DNA of 64,000 nt from Avena insularis (Eukaryota > Streptophyta > Magnoliopsida > Poales > Poaceae). Below the pieces are notes generated by a model that saw only the letters and a program-made list of their open reading frames with translations, was not told the DNA's origin and ran no database searches. Within the stretch, counting starts at the first letter, position 1, and each line of letters begins with the position of its first letter. The stretch is taken from the NCBI GenBank assembly GCA_023614405.1, contig JAJUPC010000238.1, positions 186,001 through 250,000 on the forward strand, read 5' to 3'. Positions 45,207-56,869 of this stretch are shown piece after piece. The translations under genes and the position numbers were made by a program.

Positions 45207-46642
45207 ATGGCTGGTAAGAAGCTGCAGGACTCTCCATGGGCTAGTCTTCCTTAGGGACTCGTCCAGAAGATAGGTGACATCTTCCTTTCGACGGATGACT
45301 TCGACTACTACGCCGCCTTCCAGGCAGTCTGCAGTGCTTGGGCAGCTTCACAGAGGAGCACTTTATGCCAACCAACTGGATTGTTCTAGAGCACGAGTTG
45401 TTAGAGGAGTATCCGGTAGATGACACCGCCATCATGTTGCTGAATTTGAGAACTGGCCGCCACCTTGAGAAGAATATTAGTTGGGTTATTCGCAGGTGCT
45501 TTCTTGATATTCATTTGTATATATGCGATTCTTTTTTTGCATTCACCTCCTATACTATCTGTTTTTAAGTTCTGTTTCTTCGTCTACTTGTTGCCCAGGG
45601 GTTTGCTCCAAGGTATACCTTGATTGAATCTCAGTTTGTTTACCTTGACTGAATCTCTGTTTCTCCTCTCTCTCTCTGGAAGGTACTTTTATGTCGGTAG
45701 CACAACCCGGCCTCCTTGTGCTTGGACAGAGGGTGTAGTCGTACAAGACCCGGTTGTACAACCCCTTCTCGGGCGCTATCAAGCGCCTGAGGGCAGAGAT
45801 ACCGACCGACCAGGTGGATTCTATCGCTATGATGATGATCCCGTCGTTGATGGTGTTTACATCAAACCATCAGAACACCATCATTCGGTGGGCCGATGAG
45901 GGCACGGAGGAAGGGCGTCGCTCGGTCTTTGGTGAAGGGTGGTACTCTCCTTATGACTTCGCAGAACTCCGGAGCATGACTTCTTAAACCGGTGATGTTT
46001 TCATCGCAGACAGATACGGTTGCTGCTCATGGAGATGTCTAGCTGTAGTGCTCCGCAGGAACCTTGGAGATGCATCCCAACATTTTAGGCCCTTTTCAAG
46101 GCTGCCAGTTCCGAAAGAATTGGCTTTACCTCATCGAGTCCGACGAGGAGTTGTTGTTCGTTATGATTGGACCTATCTACAGCAGCATGCCAATTGTTTA
46201 CCGGGTTGATACCCAGAATTGTGTCCTTCAGCCAGTCAGAGGCATCGGAAGTCGTGCTCTCTTTGTTGCTGACAATCTGTGCGTCTGTGACGACAGCAAT
46301 AGGGTACCCACGGTGCAGGCCGACAACATATACTATGTGGACCTATCCAAGATTAGATCTTACAACTTTGAGGCTCTTGCGTGGGAAGAGGATCCAAGGG
46401 TTGTATATGGGTATGAAGTAGGAGGATTATGGATCAATGACCGTCCTTTCAAACTCGATCGATTCTTTGGAGTATTGCGTAATCGTGAGCATTACTGGCT
46501 TCTGAGATGGTGTCGCCTTATGGCAAGGATTGTACCACCCACTACGATTACTATGACGGCTATCCATCAGATTGATGAATTTTGTGGGTCTGCTCTTGAT
46601 GTATTATCTTTATGTCATCTCGTTGTGTGTTCACTTTGTTGA
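45207..46642 (+). pseudogene. F-box/DUF295 gene, degenerate
   Basis: The ATG at 45207 starts MAGKKLQDSPWASLP, a common opening for DUF295 F-box proteins. A TAG at 45252 interrupts what should be the F-box, whose remainder reads GLVQKIGDIFLSTDDFDYYA and FQAVCSAW. After a frameshift near 45345 the text continues HFMPTNWIVLEHELLE and MLLNLRTGRHLE. A possible intron spans about 45497-45680. Then, in other frames, come NPFSGAIKRLRAEIPTDQ and ELRSMTS before a TAA at about 45985. The last open piece, 46064-46642, has WLYLIESDEELLFVMIG and the conserved DUF295 block VYRVDTQNCVLQPVRGIGSR. Several lesions make it a pseudogene. It lies between two paralogous repeat blocks. Confidence 0.85.
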
Positions 46643-48800
46643 ATGAACATATATGAATTTTGCAAGGTCTATGGTGCCCATGTAATACAATGGATGTTCT
46701 CCTTGTTCTAGAAGATCGTGTGTGTACCTCTTACAATTTCACTGTTTTTCCATGTACGTGTAGTAATTCTGATAGATGCTCGGTTTGTAAAAATCCTGAA
46801 ACAACTTACAACTACAAATTACAGTAGATTATTACAATCCTCAATAAATTTGATAGTAATAAAATGTAGCATAAAAGATGCATCACTGTCCAGACAACTA
46901 AAAAAACACCATAACTGGTGTTATAGAAAAAGTCTATATGGAGCTTGCATCGCGAGACATGTAACAACTGGCTTCCCATGAGAGTTGCAGATGACATTGT
47001 TAAGTATGTTTTGCGTCAAAGCTTTCCTGTTTTTCAATTTATATAAGTCTTTGTGTGCTATGGTGATTACTGAGTCTGTTTTATTGGATTCTTTCTCAAT
47101 AATATCATGAGCATCTTGGAGGGCATCCTCAAATAATCTTTCGGCTGGAATAAGAGGATCTGTCGAAATGGTGTGCCATGAGCAATAGGTATTGTCACTA
47201 CTGTTATCTGAGACAAAATATAAACTTGGAGAAGAGGGTCTTTATTCGACATTCAGAAGGTTATTTGCTTCTAGAAACAAACGCAAAACAAGCTATAACA
47301 TCATTACCATGCAACTACACCAGCATGAATTTTAAATGTGTCAATACTGTAATATATAAGAAAGGAAGCAATTAAAAGTGGTGGCTCATACATCTATTTC
47401 TTCTTGAATAACTGGACCAGCTGGGGCCATGGAGCGATGCAAGCATGTGCTTCTCTATGAAATGACTGCTCTACTTGAAGATGACTGATCGACCAAGACA
47501 AAACAAGTTACTTAAACAACAGACTTATGAAACAAACTACAAGTTCATTTCGAATAACAATGCGAGCAATCAACCAAAGTACCTGATGTAGACTTCTCAA
47601 ACTAGAATGTGCAGAACATGAATAAAACGAATATGAAAACTAAGCCATTATGTTTCTCATATATAAACTAGCCAGACACTACACAATGAAATCTGCCACT
47701 GAGTTAATCATAGACAAAAAAACAGTAACTCAGTCAACAAAAACATGAATTGTGTGCCTCAAATATACTAGCTAGATATATTTAGACAAACAATGAAACA
47801 AGCAATCATACATTGAGTCATTCATGAACATCCAGATAATTTCAACGGTTCGGTGGCTTGAGAACAAACTGAACCATCATGTACCTCATATTAAAATAGC
47901 CTGTTCATGTAACTATGATACATAGTAGATACAAGAGTGAGATGAAGTGCACAGAGTTCCTTATGATACATGTGTATTATACAGGATCTAATCTCTAGTG
48001 TGGTATTGTTCTTATTATTAGCCAACTCATATCAAATACACCCGACCGCTGCATATACAGGAAATTGAACTAAGCACATGGATCAAAAGGAGACCATAGT
48101 GGGGCTAAAATGTTTGACGCCAATTTTGGAAAAAATGAAAATAAGAAAAACAAATGGTAAATTTAAGCAAAAAAATGTGGCAAGGACCAAACTTCTGGTT
48201 GGGGGCCTTACAGTAGGTGTTACATGACTTCTACGGTGGCTCATGTGGGCCAGGCGCGTATGTACTCCATTGTTGCTCCTCTGCATAAAGGTAAGGCCAA
48301 CTGTAAATACAAACAGGTTCCAACATAATATACATTGACATAAAGTGAAACAAAAGTGATGGGGTCTTACGATATTATAGGAGCCATTCACTCTATGATA
48401 TTGTGTGCAAACTGATGCTTCTTCTTGCATAATAACAACAAACAGTTAGAGCGAGGGATCAAATCGACATAATGGTCAAATAGTATGATGTGTGTAAACA
48501 TGTAGTAAAGGATAGCAGGACAATAGCAGAATAGAAATACTATAGTTCATAAATCGGTGAATGAGAGAGATATTATATAATCATATCTCATGTAGACAGG
48601 TATAGAAGAGAATTTAAACAAATATGTTAAGTGACTAATAATTCAGAAATAAATATACATAAAAACAGTTCAATGCATGGAGTTTAAGCCTAACCACAAC
48701 GGGTTAATTTATTACATAACAGGTATATCAAGTAAAGAACCTGTTAGTTAGGAATTTAGCACGAATACAATACATTGCCAACAAACAAGTGACACAAGGA
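46643..48800. repeat. Left part of paralogous block II
   Basis: No gene is seen. AT-rich sequence with phrases shared with 42100-43130 (activity of a duplicated repeat rather than coding sequence). An ORF at 48083-48430 on the minus strand matches nothing. Confidence 0.4.
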
Positions 48801-49110
48801 GATCTGGTTTCCTTGGTCGGGGCGGAGTCTAGACCTCCTCCTCATGCTCATAAGTCACGCCGAGGTCGTCGAAGGTGCTACGGTCGAAGTGGGTGTCGAC
48901 GACAGGGAAGAAGATCTTAATGCGAGGATACAGTGAAACCTTTGGACCACGGCGTCCGTGGAGCAGATCCAAGGCAGTCGATGATGTGCTCAACGCGCCG
49001 GACAAGAGGGTTCGTTGAGAAGATCAGGTGTGGAAGGTACGCCGGCTAAATTGCAGCAGGGATGTTCCAGCTGGTGACATATTCTTGGAGGAGAGAGGGG
49101 GCTAGGGTTT
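48801..49110 (-). other. GC-rich exon-like segment of block II (minus strand)
   Basis: Read on the minus strand, a leader-like run (ccctagccccctctctcctc) is followed by an ATG (about 49083) and, in another frame, PRIKIFFPVVDTHFDRSTFD and DLGVTYEHEEEV, ending at a stop near 48830. It is similar to 43131-43690. It looks like the first exon of a gene or of a gene-bearing transposon; family unknown to me. Confidence 0.4.
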
Positions 49111-49189
49111 AGAGGTACTGATAGTACTATACTGGGAAAAATACGAGTGAAGCCCCAACCCACCGAATTTACTAGGGGTCGAATGGGAA

Positions 49190-49310
49190 TTTCGAATTAT
49201 CTAAAATTTTAGGGCACGAAGTATGTCTGGATACGCGGGATATTTTACCGCTTTATTTTGGTTTTGAATTTGGTCATGGTCCATGTAATAATAGAAAATT
49301 GGTAGGCCGC
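49190..49310 (+). repeat. Single diverged 139-bp unit
   Basis: It shares the order of landmarks with the units at 43770-44325 (aaattttagggcacgaa, gttttgaatttgg, gtccatgtaataat). This supports a common origin of blocks I and II. Confidence 0.65.
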
Positions 49311-50619
49311 ATTCCCTCTCTGTTTAGAAATCCAAGGCCGTACTCCCTTAATCCAACACCTCGACTGAGCATCCATGCCCGTACTCCCAATGTTCAGGAT
49401 CTCGAAGAAGAATGGATATCATACTTAGGAGTTTCAAAAAATTATGAGATAAATTACATCATGTTGGGGAGGATGATGTTATACAATCTTGCAAATTTGC
49501 AAGTTCCAACTCATATTCATTTCACGGTCATATAAAGGCAAATTCAGCAATGAATAGTAGAGTTTAGTAATGTACTATTGATTGCTCAATTTGGCATTTT
49601 CATACCTCCTAAATAATTTTGAGTTTCAAATTGAAATTTTACATGTCTATAGAACTGTAACGCCCAAATACAATTCATATTTTTTGAGTTTTTCTAGAAA
49701 ATCTAAATATCATTTTAAGTGGTTTTCACTGGTTTCCACTGAAAGTTGGTTTTCACCGGATACTTTTCTCTATATAGTGTGCAACCATTGCCAAGGGCTA
49801 ATTAATTAGTAGTAACGGAAATCAGATGCAAAGATGAGGAAAATCTCCACACAAAAATGAGGCATAACAAATACTCATGCAAACTATCATAACAAACCCA
49901 CATGCACAAATAGACCCACACACAGCAACAACAACAACTTCAAATATACTCTCTTTGTTCCACAATATAAGCCTTTTAGCAAATAAGGGTGAAAGGATTT
50001 ATTTAATTGTTTTTGCAAGATAGGTTTACAAATAAGTGGTTAATGACATGAAAATTTCATCACATAAACACAAACCCACATAACAAACATACATCTTATA
50101 GAATGAACATGAAAGCCCGAGTTACAACTGGCAGCTACCGTTGTCGAGCTACAAAGCAAGCGAGGGTGCATACAGTTGTTTTGTCGTGCTAGGGTCATTT
50201 ATGTAAAGTGAGAGGCCTTATCCTAATTTTTTTGGTTTTTCTGGACAAGGAATGTTATGGGTCTCCTTGTAAACTTGTACTCATTGATTTTTTAATATAC
50301 CTTCTAGGCCTCTTGAGGCCTATTCTGTTCAACAAAGGATGTGAGAGAGATAGAGAGAGGGTTGGAAGATTTTCTCCGATCGAAGGGGAGACCCTTTATT
50401 ATACCGTATGATGGCGGTTAGTTCCATTTCTATTCTACTTGGCACCCCTATTTCCCACAAAATAATTTGAACCACTATTTCAAGAATCTCTCATCCATAC
50501 CTTTAATTAATATCATGTCCCACATTTCGTAGATATTGGAAATTTAATAAAACTTGGGCATTATCCATAAAACACGGTCCACTTTGTGTGAAATTAGGGT
50601 GGTGGCATTCTAAGCCATA
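49311..50619. other. Intergenic, with a Stowaway-like start at 49951
   Basis: The phrase actctctttgttccacaata at 49953 resembles a Stowaway MITE left end; the matching right end was not found. Otherwise no feature is recognised. Confidence 0.35.
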
Positions 50620-50700
50620 CTAGTAAGTTACGCGTGCCTTGCATTAGAGAACTCATATAATGAAAGTATGACATATCATTCAAAAGATATCTTTTATAAT
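50620..50700 (-). mobile_element. Helitron-like 3' terminus, copy 3, inverted
   Basis: On the minus strand this reads through the same 60-bp tail as 2690-2757 (gatatgtcatac, gcaaggcacgcgtaactta) into CTAG (50620-50623) followed by T. The hairpin is partly decayed (cgcgtgc versus gcatt). The element would extend to the right of 50620. Confidence 0.45.
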
Positions 50701-50879
50701 TAAGTACCTCGATTTTACCTCCATATGCAAAACAAAAATGACTATTTACAAAAATATAGTCTCGTCATCACAAGATAAGAAAAAATAAAACAATGGCAGT
50801 TCTATATAAAAAGTAAGTTGGAATATTTTAACCATAAAAGATTGTATAATGGTTAGAGAAGTGTGTTTTGAGCTCTATG

Positions 50880-51860
50880 CATGGTTTCATCATGTTAAAG
50901 GTAAAATCTTAGCAAAAGGTTAAACCTGTTGTCAAAACTCTCAGTGGTTTCTGATATATTAGTTAACCCCTCCATAAGTACCTCCAAAAGCATTTCATAA
51001 AACTTTCAAAGCAACCTACAATTTAGTTGTAGTTCAAATTTGACCTAATTTCGATAAATCCGCATAAAGTCATTCAAGTGGGTAGAGTTAATTATCTAGG
51101 GAGTTTAAAAACACATAAAACATGGGAATCGTAAGTAAAACAAGCCGGTCCATACTTAATATGTCTAGAAGTTTGGCTTATGGCATTGAGATCCATATTC
51201 TCTGGACTTTTATTACGGAAAGGAACAATATCCTCATCACTCACAATACTAAGAATTTTCTTTCACGATAGTTTGGAGCTCACACCAACGACATTGTTTA
51301 CTACAAGAAGAAGCACCCATCTACCTCCGAAAAGACATTTAATTCATCAAGAGCAATCTATCGCGCTTACTTGTAGCTCAAGTTTAAACTAATTTCTTTA
51401 AATTGGCAAGAAGTCACTAAAGTGTGTGAAGTTAACTAGGAAGCTTGAAAAATGGTAGTACTAAAAACTTGGGTATTACGTATAAGAAATCGTGGTCCAA
51501 CTTTTGTGATAGTTGGGGCGGTTGGGTTTCCTTTTGACTATGATATGTCCCGTAGGAGTGAGGTGCTTGAGTTAACACGGTCGATGGAAGTACAAGTTAC
51601 ATCAAGAACGTCATAAAAAATGAAAATTGCATCAAATTAAATCCATGCATTTAGGACAAGCAGGACCTTAAAACTGAGCAATGAAGCGTGTTTTGAGGTT
51701 TGCGCATATACTAGCATTCACCGTGATAAGGATTATATCAATAGAACCTTTATAGATGCTAAGAATGGAAAATAATATCCAATAGTTAGCAATTTTTGAA
51801 TTTTCCAGTCTTGATCCAACGGTCAATGTTTAAAGTTATACGTACACTATATAGTAGTAT
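50880..51860 (+). repeat. Second locus of the 530-bp unit and its flank
   Basis: 50890-51480 carries one full unit (gatatattagttaacccctc, aacctacaatttagttgtag, gacattgtttactacaagaa). 51480-51740 matches 30400-30640 and 51690-51860 matches 2880-3014. The end of the block (gtacactatata at 51841-51852) corresponds to the site where the CACTA element at 3015 inserted. Confidence 0.75.
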
Positions 51861-53465
51861 GGTATTGTAAGAGACTAGACAAGATAAAGATAACATAAGA
51901 AGTACAGCGAATGACCATATTTTGAATAACCTTCCGTCTCGATGTTTAGAAAGCAAGTGAAAATTTTGAAAACTGGAAAATTTTGAACTTGTTTGCCACC
52001 AAGCAGGACAAAAGTGGTTTCCTTCCTATATACTACTCCTACTCCACACCAACACGGCCCGAACGCTAGGGACATAGATCCATAGTACCAAGGCACACGT
52101 GCACAATGCCATGCCTTGGACGAGGGAGAGATCAGTCGGGCCGCTACACGAGGGGAAAGGGGCGGAGAGATGGAGGATGGATGGTGAGAGGCAGTGAAGA
52201 AGAGAGAAAACACACAATTTTTTTGTGTTCATAGGTTCTGAAATTTATACTACTACTGGAGTGTTACTCCACTGTAAGGCCACAGGAGTACCTCGTGTTA
52301 GGATCCCATCATAACTTTGCTCTAATATCGAACAACCTTCAACTCCTCTTCGAAGCTGCCCTCTTCCCCTGCCTACATTTTATTCTCTCAGCATGTACAT
52401 CATGTGGATAGAGGTGAACATATGTCTAAGCAAAGAAATATACTACACTGTACTATTTGCGTTTTCCCACTATGTGCAAAAACCACACCATAAGCAAAAA
52501 AACACAACTTAAGAGCTATCCATATACATAGTGGAGGTTTTCCACACAAGCCAAAAATCTTAAGGGTGACCTGTAAGCTTATGGATAGTCCACAAGCACT
52601 AAATAATAATATCAAGTACACATAGCAATACTAAACTAATTTCCTTCACAAGAATGTATTTTGTTAGCTCTTAGATATGGGTCCTAGCTCATGGACAAGT
52701 TTGTCTACATACATTGTGTAGTGGTGCAATTAATTAGGTTATTATGGTGTAGTATTGGGGAGCCTTCTTACTAATAAGTTTTTTCATATATGTAGGTGAT
52801 TCCCTAAGGTCATCTGCAATGTGTAAAAAGGCACACCTTAAGTCCTATGTGGCATCCGCTAATTAAGGTTCACCTTATACAGTTTGGAGAAGATAAAGTT
52901 ATCTTTAAGCCTAAGGTGCATCTCAAAAGCTTGTGGGTTGCCCATAGAAAATAGAAAAACCATTTTCCCTCTCTCCTTATTTTCCACGTGATCGTTTTTA
53001 AAAGGGGTTCAAAATTTTCAAGATTCTAAATCTTAGCTAGCGGTGGTTGTTGATATATTAATTGACCCCACGATGGATACCTACAAAAGTTTTTTCGTAA
53101 ATCTTTAAAACCAAGGCCCAGACCGTACCGATGGTCATTATGACCTCAGAACTCTGCGCAATTTTGACCGTCATTTTTTCATACAGCCTCCGCTTGAGGT
53201 GTTCTTCGGCTCGTTGGACTTGTATGGACTAGGGATGCAACACCATGGTGTTGGATCAGAAATATGAGATGATGAAAATATATCACTTTTTCACACCTCA
53301 TATGACTAAGTCTGGTGCTTGTAACTCCTCCTTATTGTATCCTCTTGGTTCCTCTTGTCATACTTTATCCATAATCTCCATAACACCTACACACATATTG
53401 GGCTCCTAGAAATCGTTTTTGTCTTTACCTGCGTGCAAGAGGTGTACTATCTACTAGCCTAGCCA
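51861..53465. other. Intergenic, no gene recognised
   Basis: 52400-53000 contains phrases such as gcacaccttaag and ccttaaggtg in opposite orientations that suggest decayed MITEs, but the ends are not clear. A short GC-richer piece at 53105-53225 can be read as GHYDLRTLRNFDRHFFIQPP; I cannot assign it to a family. Confidence 0.35.
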
Positions 53466-53789
53466 AGACTGGCCCTAGTGGTAGTATCATGAGTAGTATC
53501 ATACATGCCAAGTTGGTTAAAAGCTGATGCAACATAGTAATTAATGAAGAGAGAAGTGATTCTAATATCATATTATGATACCATATCATAGCACGTAAAA
53601 CTAGATTATTTAATCATAAGTAGATCGTTTACACTAATTTGCCCTGAGATTTTAAAATCAAATAAATAGAAGACAATTATGACCTATTATATGATAATAT
53701 GCATTTTATAGATAGTATCATAAACCAGTATCATACACATGATATTACGCATAATACTAGGTATAAGTTACTACCACAGTGACCAGCCT
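53466..53789. mobile_element. MITE, about 324 bp
   Basis: The left end agactggccctagtggtagt and the right end ctaccacagtgaccagcct are inverted repeats with a few mismatches. The interior is AT-rich and full of gatactatcat-type words in both orientations (for example gtagtatcat near 53481 and gatagtatcat near 53711), as in a fold-back MITE. I could not fix the target duplication, so the superfamily is open. Confidence 0.65.
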
Positions 53790-55382
53790 AATAATACCTG
53801 AGTACTCCTCTTCATCGGTAACTACAGTTTTCCTATGATACTGCGCTAAGTGCGGTGACCCAGCATACCACTGCATGATGTAGTACACTATAGTCGTTGA
53901 CATAACACCAATGAAATATTGTTCCACTATTATTACATCCGCCAGAGTTGTACAATAGAAACATCGCGGGTCCAAGACATAACTATAGATTACAACTCAA
54001 CTCTTTACAAAAAATCCAGAAAACTTCCTCTAAACAATGAGGAAAACATTACATAGAAGAACACTAGAAATAGCAACTCTAAAGGTATTCTAGAAATAGT
54101 ACTACTATTAACTTATGACTATGGCTTGCGACTGCTGCTATAGCAATACTCTACAGAAGTAGGTTCTTGTATCTAGGGATGTATCTATACTGTACTCTTC
54201 AGCTTCTCTTCTATTTTCGTTGATGTAGTCGTCGACTTCATTGATCCCCACTAGATATATTCAATTCTTCAAAGTAGTTCCTCTCTTGAGTTCGTCATTG
54301 ATTGCTCCGAGATCTAGTAAGGGTTAAGAAGATGGTTGAGTACGAGCGTACTTAGCTGGTTCGCTAAAAAGACTATTTGGTGCACTATCTACAACCATCG
54401 ACCATAGGGCTTAGGCCTTGCAGTTTTTGTAAATATTTCTTTAAATGTTGCTTTTATTCTAAAAAGCTATATCCGTCAGTCTTTACATGTTTATTAGAAC
54501 TCCGTAGAATTTCTTTCCTGCAGCGTTCGTAGCTTCTTCCCAGAACAGGGAATACTTGTTTCAAAACCAAACTGACAAAGCTTTTTGATGTAATATATAT
54601 TCCCAACTCAACAGGTTTCCTTATTCTAACATATGAAAAACAAATGCCTTACCTGCTATAACCGTACAAGGCATGTCGTTCCCTTCAAATAGTGAAAAGG
54701 CTTTCTTCTCTGCACTCGAAGGTGTAAACTACCACCTAGCTTAATATTTGACACGGCCACCGACCATGAAAGATATCAAGTTTTCTTACTAAATTGATGC
54801 TGGATTATATTTGTCATGTCCATAGTTTACTACTTTTTAGCTCACTTAAAATTTCAGGTTTATATTGATTGTGCTATGTTGCTTACCCGTTCTGTAAAAG
54901 ATTTTGATTGCACGGCAATTGTTAATTCATATGGATCCATTAATTCGGGATATTTCTGTTTGGCTTCCAGCTGGCTGTTGGGAAGGGAAGGGAAGGGAGG
55001 AATTGCAAGTTAATAATTCTATGGCGTACTGAATTTTTGCTTTGAGACCTCAAGAAATTTAGCATGCTGTAGTAACTTCTCTGTTAATCCTTTTGAAGGC
55101 CATGAATGAACTCTTCCCCATTGTGGTGAACTACACGTTAATCATTACCACTTGATGCTAGCTAATTACCACATTTTCCTAAGAGTTAAGCATTATCAAT
55201 TGTGGCAAGCGAAGTGAAAATTCTTCCAAGTGATTTTATTTTGTAAGATTGTTCTATTTACCATGCTAGGCAGCATTTTTTAATTATGAGCCGTGTTATA
55301 TTAACCTGATGCAGTATCCTCCTACCAAACCTGATCCTCTGTGATAATTCTTCCAGTTCTACCTTTATAGTATACAAGTCTC
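53790..55382. other. Intergenic, no gene recognised
   Basis: No conserved ORF. It may be the interior of the Helitron whose 3' end is proposed at 55409. Confidence 0.35.
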
Positions 55383-55409
55383 CAGAGCAACGCGCGGGGT
55401 GTCCTCTAG
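55383..55409 (+). mobile_element. Helitron-like 3' terminus of a second family
   Basis: cagagcaacgcgcgggg is followed by tgtcctCTAG and then T. GC-rich gcaacgcgcgggg tails just before CTAGT are typical of grass Helitron 3' ends. The stem is imperfect and the 5' TC end was not located. Confidence 0.45.
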
Positions 55410-55857
55410 TTTTCTCCGTGTTTATGTGCTAATTTGCTCTAACATGGAAGTTCATGTGTCGCGTGTGTTATTTCCCCCAGAAAAATCGATAACTAGTTGC
55501 ACATTTGATGATTGCATTAAGATAGGCAATCAGAAAGCATTACATATATAATTAATGGACGAACTAATTAAATATCTCGACATTGACACGAATGAAGCTA
55601 CTTATAATGTCTCCCTAATAGCACCGTACCATTCCTGTACTACTATGGACCTTGTAAGAAGAATTCTAATGGTCTCGTACGGCACCGTAGCTCCATCTTG
55701 TTTCTGAGATTCTTAATGCTACTACGACGAAGGCCCTGCGCAACGCAAACAAAGACAGGTCAAATTATAGTACAGAAGTAGTACATAGTTCATGCATATA
55801 TGATATGATTGAATATATCCTGGAAAAAAGATACGAGTAGTTACATAATTAGCCATA

Positions 55858-56357
55858 TTATGGAGCAGCTTCAGGGGTAGGTGCGGCCCTCATCGGTGGC
55901 AGGGGTCCTGCTCTCAGGTCCATCAAAATATTAAAATCCCCTCATAATTGAAGAGGTGTGCACAGAAGTAATGCAACAGAACTACTACTGATAGCAACGA
56001 CAGCGCGAATAACTTACCATTGCAGCTTCCAAAATCATTCAGTTCACTTCGACAGATAGTCGCGAGACCAAGAAACTTCCCTCCATCAACGGGTGCCGAC
56101 ATGAGCTTGTCAATGTTGCCGTTGTCATAGTGGCAAAGACAGATGGGCTTTTCGAAGACAGATGACGCCGTCGCAGCACTTGCCTGGGTGGCGGCGGCGG
56201 GGCGGTTTTGTTGGTGATGAAGTCCTTGCATGGCATCAGCCCCATGAGCGATGGTAGACAGTCTTTCGGCTGCGGATTAGATGGGGTTGGTGGCACTGGT
56301 GCACTGGGCGTTGGTGGGCGGAATATCGGCGTTATAAACGGCCAGAAGCAGTACGGC
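55858..56357 (-). pseudogene. Lipid-transfer-protein-like gene (LTPG type), 5' end removed by a CACTA insertion
   Basis: Reading from 56357 downward, the frame gives VLLLAVYNADIPPTNAQC, the end of a signal peptide and the first cysteine of the eight-cysteine motif. After a frameshift near 56285 it continues DCLPSLMGLMPCKDFITNKT. Another frame change near 56195 leads to VFEKPICLCHYDNGNIDKLM and ATICRSELNDFGSC, supplying the CxC and last two cysteines. The central CC pair is missing (ASAATASS stands there). A donor gtaagt is at 56017-56012, and a Pro-rich last exon (AGPLPPMRAAPTPEAAP) ends with TAA at 55860-55858, as in GPI-anchored lipid-transfer proteins. These act outside the plasma membrane, binding lipids. 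The start codon and early signal peptide are cut off at 56358 by the CACTA element. Confidence 0.75.
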
Positions 56358-56560
56358 CACTAGTAGAAACCAGGCATTAGCACCGGTTCGTAAGGATCTT
56401 TAGTCTCGTATTACAGACCGGAACTGCTGAAGCGGGACTAAAGGTCTCGGTTCTGTTACGAACCGGAACTAGAGGTCCACCACGTGGCCCCGCGAGTCAC
56501 GCTAGGCTGGAGGACATTTAGTCCTGATTTAGTAACACGAACCGGGACTAAAGGTTCCTT
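56358..56560 (-). repeat. CACTA terminal and subterminal repeats
   Basis: The terminus is at 56358-56375. It is followed by four or more copies of a cgg(t/a)..gggactaaag-like unit in both orientations (near 56384, 56430, 56455 and 56536), expected TNPA binding sites. Similar units recur internally at 62000-62140. Confidence 0.78.
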
Positions 56561-56869
56561 GCCGTGACAGTGTTTTGAGCCATTTAGCTGCAGCGGCAGG
56601 AGATGGGTTTTAAGGTTTTGTGTTTTTCTTTTTATTTTGTGTTTTGTGTTCAATTATTTTTTATTCTGTGTTTTTATTACAGACAAGTTTTCGTCTACAT
56701 ACACAACACTAGTACACGGTACCTGTACATGTTGATGCATATATAATATAATTTCTCTTACAAACATATACATGCATGGAGGTCGATCATTACATAGAGT
56801 CCCAACCAGGTCCAGAGCCTGTCTATTTGATTACATGGAGATTATTACACGGATACTTTAGGGTCTATC

